DNA from: Dehalococcoidia bacterium
GTDB taxonomy: Bacteria; Chloroflexota; Dehalococcoidia; UBA2979
DNA: 64,000 nt
Assembly (NCBI GenBank): GCA_028279505.1
Contig: JANQNP010000033.1
Location: 19,493-83,492 of the forward strand
Direction of reading: 5' to 3'
Part shown: positions 9,819 to 18,889 of the stretch, one piece after another
How the letters are laid out: each line of letters opens with the position of its first letter
Position numbering within the stretch: position 1 is the stretch's first letter
Made by a program: the position numbers and the translations under genes
The notes under the pieces: model-generated
What the model was told of the DNA's origin: nothing
What the model saw: the letters and a program-made list of their open reading frames with translations, nothing else
Databases searched by the model: none

Positions 9819-9912
9819 CGCAGCAGCATACGGGTCACAGCGATCCGGTGGCGCGCGATCGTTCAGTCTCGGACCGTGGATCGGGCCGTCCGGCCCCGGA
9901 CCCTTGGGTCGA

Positions 9913-10059
9913 CTATCGAGCCTGTGGCGAGTTCACTCCGCCCGCGCGCATCTGCTGTGTCACGCCGCCGGCTGCACGCATCTGTTGCGTCGCCGTGGCT
10001 TGCTCGCTCCGGGTGGGCGCGAGCGGCTGTGCTGACTGTGCGGTGGGGTGTTGCGTCAC
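9913..10059 (-). CDS. Putative 48-aa short peptide with duplicated TQQMRA(A)GGV motif
   Basis: GTG start, GGAGG 7 nt upstream; MTQHPTAQSAQPLAPTRSEQATATQQMRAAGGVTQQMRAGGVNSPQAR*; motif copies differ only synonymously plus one codon; 94 bp upstream of the ATP-grasp gene. Confidence 0.6.
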   Translation of the reverse strand: MTQHPTAQSAQPLAPTRSEQATATQQMRAAGGVTQQMRAGGVNSPQAR

Positions 10060-10118
10060 TGGTGTTCCTCCACTGCACTCGCAGCATCGCGCACGCGGAT
10101 GACGCGCGTGTTCCGCGC

Positions 10119-10147
10119 ATATTGCCGATGTGTAACGAGGTTGTCAC
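10119..10147 (-). promoter_or_regulatory. Putative promoter (-35 GTGACA, 17-bp spacer, -10 CAATAT) for short ORF/ATP-grasp cluster
   Basis: Minus strand GTGACA-ACCTCGTTACACATCGG-CAATAT, about 50 nt upstream of the short-ORF start. Confidence 0.35.
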
Positions 10148-10158
10148 GTCGTGTGGAC

Positions 10159-10171
10159 GTGATCTGATCAC
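10159..10171. promoter_or_regulatory. 13-bp palindrome GTGATCTGATCAC, possible operator
   Basis: Perfect inverted repeat GTGATC-T-GATCAC immediately upstream of the putative -35. Confidence 0.4.
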
Positions 10172-10217
10172 ATGAGCTAGCGATTGGTGAACGAGGCCTG
10201 GGGACGCGGGAGCCCGT

Positions 10218-10532
10218 TCAGGCGGTGGTGGGCGAAGCCTCGGTGACCGACTCGAAGAGCTCGACGCGGGGGTGATCGAGGAGGATGCCCTCCATCGAGC
10301 CTCCACCGCGGTGCCCCTTGGTGAACGCTTCGCTTTCAGTCCACGCCTCGAAGTGGGCGCGCGACTCCCACGTGCTGTGACTGACGTAGTGCCCTTCGTC
10401 GTCGCTGCGGAGCAGGACGAAGTGGACGAAGCCGGGAACATCACCGAGGTAGGTCTCGCGCTCCCGCCACGTGCGCTCGAAGTCCTCGGCACGTTCCGGG
10501 TTCACGGAGAAGTTGTTCATCGCGACGAACAT
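10218..10532 (-). CDS. Antibiotic biosynthesis monooxygenase (ABM)/heme-degrading monooxygenase-like protein
   Basis: MFVAMNNFSVNPERAEDFERTWRERETYLGDVPGFVHFVLLRS...YVSHSTWESRAHFEAW. Confidence 0.85.
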   Translation of the reverse strand: MFVAMNNFSVNPERAEDFERTWRERETYLGDVPGFVHFVLLRSDDEGHYVSHSTWESRAHFEAWTESEAFTKGHRGGGSMEGILLDHPRVELFESVTEASPTTA

Positions 10533-10635
10533 GTGGAAGCCCTCGGTGTGCGCGGCGTCGTGGTGCTCCGATGCTAGCGCGGGTCGAGGGAGAGCGGGCG
10601 CGCCGCCGCGCTACGCGGCGGGGCGATATCGAAGG

Positions 10636-10923
10636 CTAGTGGCTGAGCTTCATCACACCCGCGGCGCGAGCGATCGCCTCGGGGCGTGGCCAAAGTGAGC
10701 GGAGTTCGCGGGCGAGGCGGGTCTCGGAGGCCTGGTCGCCGGTGCGCCGCGCGGTCTCGAGGCCGCGGCGGAGGCCGCGCCAGAGAAGCAGGTAGTCGCG
10801 ATACGAAGCTTCGACGTAAGCGAGCTGGTCATCCTCGGGGACGTCGAGCACGCGCTCGTCGGTGGCGTTGGCGGCCGTGCCTTCGGTCGTCGGGGCCGGG
10901 GCGAGGGTGGCGGTGCTAGTCAT
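10636..10923 (-). CDS. Hypothetical protein (95 aa)
   Basis: Open frame with coherent composition; no recognised domain. Confidence 0.5.
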   Translation of the reverse strand: MTSTATLAPAPTTEGTAANATDERVLDVPEDDQLAYVEASYRDYLLLWRGLRRGLETARRTGDQASETRLARELRSLWPRPEAIARAAGVMKLSH

Positions 10924-11066
10924 CGTGGTCTCCGTTCCGCTGTCACCGCTGGCTGCGGTGGGTGATGTGCTCGAAGCGTAGGCGGGGCGTGGCTTCGAAC
11001 ACGTAACGGATTGATGAAGCTGCTGTTACGACTCTTCGTCGGCGCCTGCGGGTCCGGGTTTGCTGG

Positions 11067-11477
11067 CTATTCGTTGTTCTCGAGCAGCTCCACCCAGTTG
11101 CCGTCGGGATCCTCGATCATCGAGATGCGGACGCCGGGTCGGATCTCGCGGGGCTCGACTGGGATGGTGTAGCCGGCCTCGCGGCAGGTGTTGGTGAGCG
11201 CGTCGAGATCGGGGACGCTGATCGTCCAGTAGCGGATGCCGCTGGCACCCGCGAGGCCACCCGGCGGGTTCGAGGCTGCCGGGAGCTCGTCCGGGCTGAC
11301 GAGCTTGACCATCGTGGTGCCGCACATCAGGCGGTGCATGGTGCCGCCGCCACCGGGCGTGTCCGCGACGTGCTCAAACCCGAGCGTGTCCCGGTAGAAC
11401 TTCAGGGCCGCCTCGCTGTCGCGAACGATGATCCCGATGTCGATCGAATCCTTCGTCACCTCGATGGCCATCGTCAT
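11067..11477 (-). CDS. VOC/glyoxalase family protein
   Basis: IDIGIIVRDSEAALKFYRDTLGFEHV...ISMIEDPDGNWVELLE. Confidence 0.92.
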   Translation of the reverse strand: MTMAIEVTKDSIDIGIIVRDSEAALKFYRDTLGFEHVADTPGGGGTMHRLMCGTTMVKLVSPDELPAASNPPGGLAGASGIRYWTISVPDLDALTNTCREAGYTIPVEPREIRPGVRISMIEDPDGNWVELLENNE

Positions 11478-11510
11478 GCTCCCCGCTGCTCGTCTCAGTG
11501 GAGCTGAAGT

Positions 11511-12437
11511 CTAGCCACTCGCGGCCCTCGGCTGTTCCAGGCCGGCGAGGATCTCGGCCCAGCGCTCGATCAGGACGAGGTGCCCGGTGTCTCCGGCGGC
11601 CTCGAGGGTCGCTCCGCTGATCTGCCCGTCGTAGTAGGCGCCGTGCGCCGGCGGGATAATGACATCTCCGTCGCCGTACCAGAGCTGGACCGGCGCCTCG
11701 ATGCTGTCGAGGTCGAAGGCCCAGGGCGAGACGTTGGTGGCGACGATGTCAGTTGCCATTCCGAGCGCACCTTGCTCGAGGGCGACCGTGAGCATCGCTT
11801 CGAGCGCGTCGCGAACGCGGGATTGCGTGAGCGTGCGCTCGTCGGCGGGTCCGACCGCGATCGAGTTCAGCGCCGCCGCCGGATCCTCAGCGAAGCCAGC
11901 GAGGATGGGCGCCAGCGTGCTGACCGCGGAGGCGGGGTCGCCGCGTAACGAGTCGAGCAGTCCTCGGAACTCTTCGGGTACCCATGGCACCTCGTCGTTC
12001 GGGGCCGGTGTGCCCACGATCGCGACCGTTTCGACGAGTGCCGGGTGGCGAGCGGCGAGCGCGAGCGCGCCGATGCCGCCGTTCGACCAGCCGACCACTG
12101 AGGCACGCCGGACCTCGAGGTAGTGGAGTGCCTCGGAGAGGTCGTCCGCGAGAGCTGCCCAGCTTGGCGTCGCGCCTGCCGGGAGTGGCGACGAGGCGCC
12201 GTAGCCGGGGCGGTCGACGACGAGGAGTCGGACATCGGCCGCGGCCGTCGCGCGCGGGTCCGGGTCGAAATAGCGCGATCCCGGCGCCGAGGGGAGGAGG
12301 ACGACGGGCTTGCCCTCGGGACGTCCGAACTCCTCGAGGGCGAGCGTCCGGCCGTCGGGGAGCTGGATCGCGTGGGTTGGCCGTTCGTGCTCGGTAGCTG
12401 GGTGATCGTGGGCGGAGGTGTTGCTGTTCTTGTTCAT
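11511..12437 (-). CDS. Alpha/beta hydrolase
   Basis: VVDRPGYGASS, VVGWSNGGIGALALAARHP nucleophile elbow, WYGDGDVIIPP, GHLVLIERW. Confidence 0.9.
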   Translation of the reverse strand: MNKNSNTSAHDHPATEHERPTHAIQLPDGRTLALEEFGRPEGKPVVLLPSAPGSRYFDPDPRATAAADVRLLVVDRPGYGASSPLPAGATPSWAALADDLSEALHYLEVRRASVVGWSNGGIGALALAARHPALVETVAIVGTPAPNDEVPWVPEEFRGLLDSLRGDPASAVSTLAPILAGFAEDPAAALNSIAVGPADERTLTQSRVRDALEAMLTVALEQGALGMATDIVATNVSPWAFDLDSIEAPVQLWYGDGDVIIPPAHGAYYDGQISGATLEAAGDTGHLVLIERWAEILAGLEQPRAASG

Positions 12438-12506
12438 GTAGAACAGAGTGGCGGGGTCTCGGTGACACCAGCCTGTCACCGTTTCTGGTTCGATCGAGGG
12501 GGAGTG

Positions 12507-12905
12507 ATGGAGCGACGAGCGATCAATCCGTGGCCGTGGCCGGGCGGTGCGTTCGGGTTCGTGCACGGGAATGAGGTGCGCGCGGCCGAGCGCGTGCTGA
12601 TGGTCTCGGGACAGACTTCGACGGGTGCGGACGGGCAGCCGGTGCACGCCGGCGATATGGCTGCGCAGATGGCGCAGGCAGTCGACAACCTCGAGGCGGT
12701 GCTGCACGAGGCCGGGCTCGGCCTGTCCGACCTCGTGCGGCTCAACTACTACACGACGGACCTCGACGCGTTCGGCGCGGCGGCGACGATGGGGCTCGAG
12801 AAGATCGCCGCGTCGGGATGCCAGGTGGCGTCGACGCTGCTCGAGGTGCAGCGGCTGTTTCACCCCGACCTGCTGGTCGAGATCGAGGCGACAGCGGCCT
12901 CATGA
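12507..12905 (+). CDS. RidA/YjgF family protein
   Basis: RVLMVSGQTSTGADGQPVHAGDMAAQMAQAVDNLEAVLHEAGLGLSDLVRLNYYTTD. Confidence 0.9.
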   Translation: MERRAINPWPWPGGAFGFVHGNEVRAAERVLMVSGQTSTGADGQPVHAGDMAAQMAQAVDNLEAVLHEAGLGLSDLVRLNYYTTDLDAFGAAATMGLEKIAASGCQVASTLLEVQRLFHPDLLVEIEATAAS

Positions 12906-12942
12906 GGCGGCGACAGCAGCAACTGGCCTCGGGCGGTACACG

Positions 12943-13713
12943 GTGAACCGGACGGACCGGCTCTATGCACTCGCCGAGGAGTTGCGATTCGCGGGGGAGC
13001 GAGGGCGCACGTCGGCGGAGCTGGCGGAGCAGTTCGAGGTGTCGACGCGGACGGTGAAGCGGGACCTCGCGGCGCTGCAACAGGCCGGGATGCCGATCTG
13101 GAGCGAGGGTGGGCCCGGTGGCGGCTACCGACTGCTGCCGAGCTCGACTGACCTGCCACCGGTGACGTTCACGCCCGGTGAGGCGGTCGCGATTGCCGTC
13201 GCCCTCGGGAGTCAGCCGCATCTGCCGTTCGCAACGGACGGGCGAGCGGCGCTGACCAAGCTGCTCGATGCGATGCGGCCGGAGGGCCGGGCGCAAGCGA
13301 GCGGGCTGGCGTCAAGGGTGTGGGTGCGAGGCGGCGCCGACGGTCGCGGCGCGGCGGCGCGGGTCCTCGATGAGGTGCTGCGCGACGGACGGGTCGCGCT
13401 GATCGACTACGTGGACGGGGCGGGCGAGCGCTCGGAGCAGAGACCAGTGGAGCCGATGGCGTTCGTACAGTCGTTCGGCCGTTGGTACCTGCTGGCGTGG
13501 TGCCGCTGGCGGAAGGCCGGGCGGTGGTTCCGCCTCGACCGCATCGAGCGGGCGGTGGCGACCCGCCGTCGCGCGGCGGAACGGACGATCCTCGATGTGT
13601 TTGGGGAGCCGCCGCCGGATGCCGGACCGATCTCGCGCCGGTGGCCCGATGCCCGTGCTGGGACTCAAGGACGACCGTCGCGATACCCCGTCGATCTCAC
13701 GGTGTCATCATAG
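12943..13713 (+). CDS. HTH/WYL-domain transcriptional regulator (YafY-like)
   Basis: VNRTDRLYALAEELRF...TSAELAEQFEVSTRTVKRDLAALQQAGMPIWSEGGPGGGYRL; WYL-like core FGRWYLLAWCRWRKAGRWFRLDRIERA. Confidence 0.92.
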   Translation: MNRTDRLYALAEELRFAGERGRTSAELAEQFEVSTRTVKRDLAALQQAGMPIWSEGGPGGGYRLLPSSTDLPPVTFTPGEAVAIAVALGSQPHLPFATDGRAALTKLLDAMRPEGRAQASGLASRVWVRGGADGRGAAARVLDEVLRDGRVALIDYVDGAGERSEQRPVEPMAFVQSFGRWYLLAWCRWRKAGRWFRLDRIERAVATRRRAAERTILDVFGEPPPDAGPISRRWPDARAGTQGRPSRYPVDLTVSS

Positions 13714-13735
13714 TGTCAAAAAGACGCTATGATGA
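13705..13735. promoter_or_regulatory. Hairpin/inverted repeat TCATCATAGTGTC-AAAAA-GACGCTATGATGA
   Basis: 13-bp stem with one G-T wobble, overlaps the WYL gene stop codon. Confidence 0.7.
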
Positions 13736-13765
13736 CTTCCGACTTGATCGTCAGAGGGGCACTAG

Positions 13766-14068
13766 ATGTCGATTGATGGCCTGTGGCGTCTGAGCGTTGA
13801 GACGCCAAGCGGTGAGTTCAAGGGCACGTTGGAACTCGCCGGCGGGCGAGAGGTGTCAGTACGGATGGCCAACACGCTCGGTGCGATCGATTGCACCGGC
13901 ACGCTCCGGAGTGGCCGACTCGAGTTCAGCTATGTCTACCCCGAGGAGATGGGACGACTCGCGGGGATGTTAGGCACGTTCTCGGGGGCGGTGACCGGGG
14001 ATGAGATCGCCGGCGAGATGTTCCTCGACGGTGAGCCGTATGCACCGTGGACCGCGATCCGCGCCTGA
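13766..14068 (+). CDS. Hypothetical protein (100 aa)
   Basis: MSIDGLWRLSVETPSGEFKGTLELAGGREVSV..., beta-rich. Confidence 0.7.
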   Translation: MSIDGLWRLSVETPSGEFKGTLELAGGREVSVRMANTLGAIDCTGTLRSGRLEFSYVYPEEMGRLAGMLGTFSGAVTGDEIAGEMFLDGEPYAPWTAIRA

Positions 14069-14152
14069 ATCACGAGGCGCGGTGGAAGAGACAGACGACC
14101 GACGGCGCATCGCACCGCCGATCGCCTGGTTGAAATCCCGGACGAAAGTAGC

Positions 14153-14815
14153 TCAGGCGCCGGGCTGCTTGACAACCCGGATGTACGGGAGCGGCTGCTC
14201 CCAGCCATCCGGGTATTTTTCCTTCGCTGCCTCGTCGCTCACGGACGGGACGATGATGACGTCGTCGCCCTGATTCCAGTTCGCTGGCGTCGCGACCTGC
14301 TCCTTCGCCGTGAGCTGGACGGAGTCGACGATCCGAAGGATCTCGTCGAAGTTGCGGCCCGTCGTCATCGGGTAGGTCAGGTTGACCTTGATCTTCTTGT
14401 CGGGACCGATCAGGAAGACCGAGCGCGCGGTCTGGTTGTCGGCGGCGGTGCGGCCCTCGGACGTGTCGCCCGCGTCGGCGGGGAGCATGTCGTAGAGCTT
14501 GGCGATCTCCAGCCCCGGGTCACCGATCAGCGGGTAGTTCACCGCGGTGCCCGAATGGGCCTCGATGTCCTTCGACCACGCCTCGTGGTCGCTGACGCCG
14601 TCGATGCTCAGGCCGATCAGCTTGACGTTTCGCTTATCGAACTCCGGCTTCAGGTTGGCCACGGTCCCGAGTTCGGTGGTGCAGACAGGGGTGAAATCCT
14701 TTGGGTGGGAGAACAGGAGCGCCCAGCCGTCGCCGATCCAGTCGTGGAAGCTGATCTCACCTTCGGTTGTTGCGGTCTTGAAGTCTGGGGCGGTGTCGTT
14801 GATCCGCACTGACAT
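14153..14815 (-). CDS. Peroxiredoxin, 1-Cys (PRDX6-like)
   Basis: MSVRINDTAPDFKTATTEGEISFHDWIGDGWALLFSHPKDFTPVCTTELGTVA... Confidence 0.95.
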   Translation of the reverse strand: MSVRINDTAPDFKTATTEGEISFHDWIGDGWALLFSHPKDFTPVCTTELGTVANLKPEFDKRNVKLIGLSIDGVSDHEAWSKDIEAHSGTAVNYPLIGDPGLEIAKLYDMLPADAGDTSEGRTAADNQTARSVFLIGPDKKIKVNLTYPMTTGRNFDEILRIVDSVQLTAKEQVATPANWNQGDDVIIVPSVSDEAAKEKYPDGWEQPLPYIRVVKQPGA

Positions 14816-15013
14816 GCGTAAGTCCTCTCGATTCGCTGCCCAGAATAGAGCAGGCACCCGCAGGCTAGGACTCTCTCGCCAGGCGTTCTGGGAACCACGC
14901 TCACCAAGGCTTGTCGGCAATCCGGCGCAGACCGGTCGGCCGTTTGGCCGACGCCGCCGTGCGCCGCCGCACTCGGCAAAGACTCCTGCCTCGGGAGGTG
15001 CTAGAGCAGGCCC

Positions 15014-16156
15014 CTACAGTAGGCCCAGGGTGCCGTAGACGGCACGGTTGATCCGCGCCGATCGGCGATCGCCGGTGGTGGTGCTCTTCATCTGGTTCGG
15101 CACGTAGACGAGGCAGACGCGCGCGTCCATGTCGACGGTGACGATCGAGCCACCCCAGCCGCCCCAGTAGCAGGTGCGCGGGCTCGGGGTGATCGGCGCC
15201 TCCTGCTGCCAGAGGCCGTAGCCCATGCCGTGGCGGACCGGGTTGCCCGAGAAGAGGTCCGGGCCGTTCGTCTGTTCCTCGAACACAGCCTCGCAGCCCT
15301 CGGCCGAGAGGATCCGGACGCCCTCGAACGCCCCGCCGTTCGCCATGACCGACTGCACGCGCATCACGGAGCGGGCGTTGCCGATGCCGCCCGCCGAGGG
15401 GATCTCGGCGCGACGCCACGCCTCAGTACGCGGTTCGAGCCCCGTGACGGGTGGATTGCCGTTGGAACGCGCGCCCACTGATGTATCGCCGGCACGCATC
15501 GCGTCGCTCGGAAGGTCCGGCGGCGGGAGCATCTCGCCGACGCGTGCATCCTCGGAGGGCGGCAGGCCGATGTGGAAGTCGGCGCCGAGCGGCTCGGCGA
15601 TCTCTTCGCGGAAGAACGTGCCGAGGCTCTTGCCGTTGATGCGCCGCACCACCTCGCCGATCATGTAGCCGCGGGTCCAGGCGTGGTAGCCGGAGGCGCT
15701 GCCTGGCTCCCAGGCGGGCGCCTGCGCCGCGAGCAGCGAGGTGGCTCGGTCCCAGTCGTAGAGCACCTCAACCGGCTGGATCTCGTCCCACGCAGAGAGG
15801 CCGGAGGCGTGGCCCATCACGTGGCGGACCTCGAGTTCCTCTTTGCCGTTCTGGGCGAACGCGGGCCAGTACCGGGCGACCGGGGCGTGGAAGTCGAGCT
15901 CGCCTCGGTCAGCGAGGACGAGGGCGCAGAGGGCCGTCATGGTCTTGGTCGTGGAGTAGACGTTGACGATCGTGTCGCGCTCCCACGGGCGGGTGCGGGC
16001 CTCATCAGCGTGGCCGGCCCAGAGGTCGACGACGACCTCGCCCTCGACGGAAACGGCGACGCAGGCGCCGACGTCGAGCTCTTCCTCGAAGTTGCGTGCG
16101 AACGCGTCGCGCACGGCCTCGAACTTGGGGTCGACGGTGCCGTGAATCTCGGTCAT
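15014..16156 (-). CDS. Serine hydrolase, class C beta-lactamase-like
   Basis: MTEIHGTVDPKFEAVRDAFARNFEE...; VYSTTKTMTALCALVLADRGELDFHAPVARYWP (SxxK). Confidence 0.93.
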   Translation of the reverse strand: MTEIHGTVDPKFEAVRDAFARNFEEELDVGACVAVSVEGEVVVDLWAGHADEARTRPWERDTIVNVYSTTKTMTALCALVLADRGELDFHAPVARYWPAFAQNGKEELEVRHVMGHASGLSAWDEIQPVEVLYDWDRATSLLAAQAPAWEPGSASGYHAWTRGYMIGEVVRRINGKSLGTFFREEIAEPLGADFHIGLPPSEDARVGEMLPPPDLPSDAMRAGDTSVGARSNGNPPVTGLEPRTEAWRRAEIPSAGGIGNARSVMRVQSVMANGGAFEGVRILSAEGCEAVFEEQTNGPDLFSGNPVRHGMGYGLWQQEAPITPSPRTCYWGGWGGSIVTVDMDARVCLVYVPNQMKSTTTGDRRSARINRAVYGTLGLL

Positions 16157-16361
16157 CGGGTGGGCTCCTCGGAGGGTGGGATGCTCGCGGGAGACTAGCA
16201 GGGAGCGGCGAGATCGTGCGTTGAATAAGGCCCTGGACCTCCCTACCGTCGATCGCAAGGCCCGACTTCCCGGGGCACCCAGGTCTGCCGATCGCCCAAG
16301 GAGGCGCAATGGTTCCGCGGTGTGAGACGGTCCTGTCAAGGTGCGCCGACCTGGATGACGC

Positions 16362-16583
16362 GTGCTGACCTGCCCCCACTGCGACGGGACTCTGGCGCTA
16401 GAACGAGACGAGTACGGGATCGACATCGTTTGCGTGCAGGGGGCGCACCGCTGGTACGAGGCCCGGCACGTCCGAGGACCGCAAGCGACTGTCGAGGAAG
16501 ACCCGATGCGCCACCTGCCCCGAGTGTCGAAGCAGCATCGGGGAGACCTTCGGAGCTTCGAGGACCACGAGTTCGCAGCCTGA
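16362..16583 (+). CDS. Small zinc-ribbon-like protein (phage-associated?)
   Basis: LTCPHCDGTLALERDEYGIDIVCVQGAHRWYEARHV; upstream of terminase. Confidence 0.5.
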   Translation: MLTCPHCDGTLALERDEYGIDIVCVQGAHRWYEARHVRGPQATVEEDPMRHLPRVSKQHRGDLRSFEDHEFAA

Positions 16584-16639
16584 CGTTCGACGCTGATTGA
16601 GTCCTTGATTAGCGATCGCCGGGTGACGAGTCTCGGGGT

Positions 16640-17254
16640 ATGACTCCCAAACAGGCAGCGTTCGTCGACGAGTACCTGGTGGACTTCAACGCAACGCGGG
16701 CCGCGATCCGCGCCGGTTACAGCGAGCGGTCCGCCTACAACATCGGCTACTGCAACCTGCGGCACCCGGAGATCACGGTGGCGCTTGAGGTGCGGCTGGC
16801 TGCGCTCGCGATCGATCCAGCATCGGTTGGCGTTAGGCCCTCGGAGTCGGAGAGCACTGAGGGGGAGGTGGGGGACGTGAACCCCGAAGCGGTCGAGTCA
16901 CCTCCGGACGACTCGCATTCTGGGGACGCCGCGCAGCCGGGTGCGTCGGTGCAGGTTTCTCAGCTCTCGCAGGGGTGGGTGCTAGCGCAGCTGGTCGAGG
17001 TCGTCGACAGATGCATGCGTGAGGTGCCCGTGCGCGACCGGGCGGGGCGCGAGACCGGGGAGTGGACCTTCAAACCTCGGGAGGCGCTGTCGGCGCTGAC
17101 GTTGATCGGCAAGCACCTGGGGATGTTCTCGGCGCGTCTCGATGTGCGGTTCCTCCGGGAGCAGGCTGAGGCGGTCGCCGCTGAGTACGACCTCGATCCC
17201 AACGAGGTGGTGGCCGAGGCCCAGAAATGGCTCGACGGGCGCCGTGGTCGCTGA
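16640..17254 (+). CDS. Phage terminase small subunit
   Basis: MTPKQAAFVDEYLVDFNATRAAIRAGYSERSAYNIGYCNLRHPEI... Confidence 0.9.
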   Translation: MTPKQAAFVDEYLVDFNATRAAIRAGYSERSAYNIGYCNLRHPEITVALEVRLAALAIDPASVGVRPSESESTEGEVGDVNPEAVESPPDDSHSGDAAQPGASVQVSQLSQGWVLAQLVEVVDRCMREVPVRDRAGRETGEWTFKPREALSALTLIGKHLGMFSARLDVRFLREQAEAVAAEYDLDPNEVVAEAQKWLDGRRGR

Positions 17255-17326
17255 CGGCGTTCTCGCGCTGTCCTCCGTCGTGCCGCCTCAATATAGAGGT
17301 GCAGCACGCCCCGCCTCGGGTGGGCG

Positions 17327-18889
17327 ATGACGGCACCGCCGGAGCTGGCCGAGCCTCGCGAGGGGCGAGCGGGCCTCGGGATCGACGCGCGGCCGGAGGA
17401 GCTGGCGGCTTCGCTCGCCGCGCAGGCGCTGCGGCATCGGCGCGAGCGTGGGCACGGGCGGTACCTGGACGACCCGGTGGGGTTCATCTGCGGGCCGCTG
17501 CACGAGGAGCTGTGGTCGAAGCAGCGCGAGATCGCGGAGGCGGTGCGCGACCACCGGCACGTGGCGGTGCGGTCCGCGCACGACACCGGGAAGAGCTTCA
17601 TCGCCTCGAGGTTGGCGGCGTGGTGGCTGGCGGTGCACGAGCCGGGCGAGGCGTTCGTGGTGACGACGGCGCCGACGTTCGCGCAGGTGCGGGCGATCCT
17701 CTGGCGCGAGATCCATCGCGCGCACCAGCGGGGGCGGCTGCCGGGGCGGGTGAACCAGACCGAGTGGTGGATCGACGGCGAGATCGTCGCCTACGGGCGG
17801 AAGCCGGCGGACTACGACGAGCACGCGTTCCAGGGCATCCACGCGCGGTACGTCCTGGTGATTCTGGACGAGGCGTGCGGGATTCCTCGGAGCCTGTGGA
17901 CGGCGGTCGAGACGCTCGCGACGAACGAGCACTCGCGGGTGCTGGCGATCGGGAACCCGGACACGCCGCTCAGCCAGTTCAAGCACGTGTGCGACGAGGA
18001 CTCAGGCTGGCACGTGATCCACGTCGACGGCCTCCAGTCGCCGAACTTCACCGACGAGGTGGTGTCGGACTCGCTGAGCGAGTTGCTGCTGTCGCCGACA
18101 TGGGTGGGGGAGCGGCGGGAGGAGTGGGGCGTCGACTCGGCGCTGTGGTCCTCGAAGGTGCGGGGCGAGTTTCCAGTGGTGCCGGCGGGGCAGGTGTACC
18201 AGGAGCTGTCGGCGAGCCAGCAGTGGTACGGCGAGCTGCCGGTGTTCTCGCGGATCGTCGGTGGGGCGGACATCGGCGGCGCGAACGATGCCGCACACAT
18301 GACGGCGGGCGTCCTCGCGGGGGTGGTCGCGGCTCAACCGAAGGGTGAGCGGCAGGTCGCGCCCGAGGGGGCGCTGATCCGGTTCGCCCACTTCGAGGAT
18401 GCCGGGCCGAACGTGCACGACCGCTTCGTTGACTGGCTGCGGAGCTGGGAGCACCGGCTCTCGAGGCGGGTCGAGCTGCGGATGGATAAGAGCCAAATGT
18501 TCGGGATCTCGATGCTGCAGCAGCAGGGGTTCCAGGTGCAGCCCTCGAAGGGCGGCGCGGACTCGGTGTGGATGGGGATCAACCTGCAGCGGCGGCGGAT
18601 GGCCGACGGCACCTCGTTCTTCACGGAGGAGCTGACGCGGGCACCTGTGCGAGGCGACGGGACACCGGGCCTCGGGCGGTCGTGGTTCTCGAGGATGACG
18701 AACGTGCGCTGGGCGCAGCAGCCGGACGAGGACCGCGCCGTGCCCGGGGTGCCAATCAAACGTGACGACGACACGGCTGACGCGGACCGCTACCTCCACG
18801 AGGCGGTGGACGGGTTCCCGACGGCGCGTGGACCGGCGGTGTCGAAGCGGACGCTCGGCGGCCGCAAGCGAGCGAGGAGTGCCGTATGA
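17327..18889 (+). CDS. Phage terminase large subunit
   Basis: SAHDTGKSFIASRLAAWWLAV (Walker A-like), VLVILDEACGIP (Walker B-like), C-terminal nuclease region IVGGADIGGAND. Confidence 0.88.
   Translation: MTAPPELAEPREGRAGLGIDARPEELAASLAAQALRHRRERGHGRYLDDPVGFICGPLHEELWSKQREIAEAVRDHRHVAVRSAHDTGKSFIASRLAAWWLAVHEPGEAFVVTTAPTFAQVRAILWREIHRAHQRGRLPGRVNQTEWWIDGEIVAYGRKPADYDEHAFQGIHARYVLVILDEACGIPRSLWTAVETLATNEHSRVLAIGNPDTPLSQFKHVCDEDSGWHVIHVDGLQSPNFTDEVVSDSLSELLLSPTWVGERREEWGVDSALWSSKVRGEFPVVPAGQVYQELSASQQWYGELPVFSRIVGGADIGGANDAAHMTAGVLAGVVAAQPKGERQVAPEGALIRFAHFEDAGPNVHDRFVDWLRSWEHRLSRRVELRMDKSQMFGISMLQQQGFQVQPSKGGADSVWMGINLQRRRMADGTSFFTEELTRAPVRGDGTPGLGRSWFSRMTNVRWAQQPDEDRAVPGVPIKRDDDTADADRYLHEAVDGFPTARGPAVSKRTLGGRKRARSAV

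Noticed and set aside
9888-9901. GTCCGG-CC-CCGGAC inverted repeat between the short ORF and the ATP-grasp gene
   Set aside because: Only 6-bp arms in GC-rich DNA; not enough to call a terminator or attenuator.
12625-12942. N-terminal extension of the WYL regulator ORF
   Set aside because: Out-of-frame reading of the RidA gene; GTG at 12943 begins the recognisable HTH protein.
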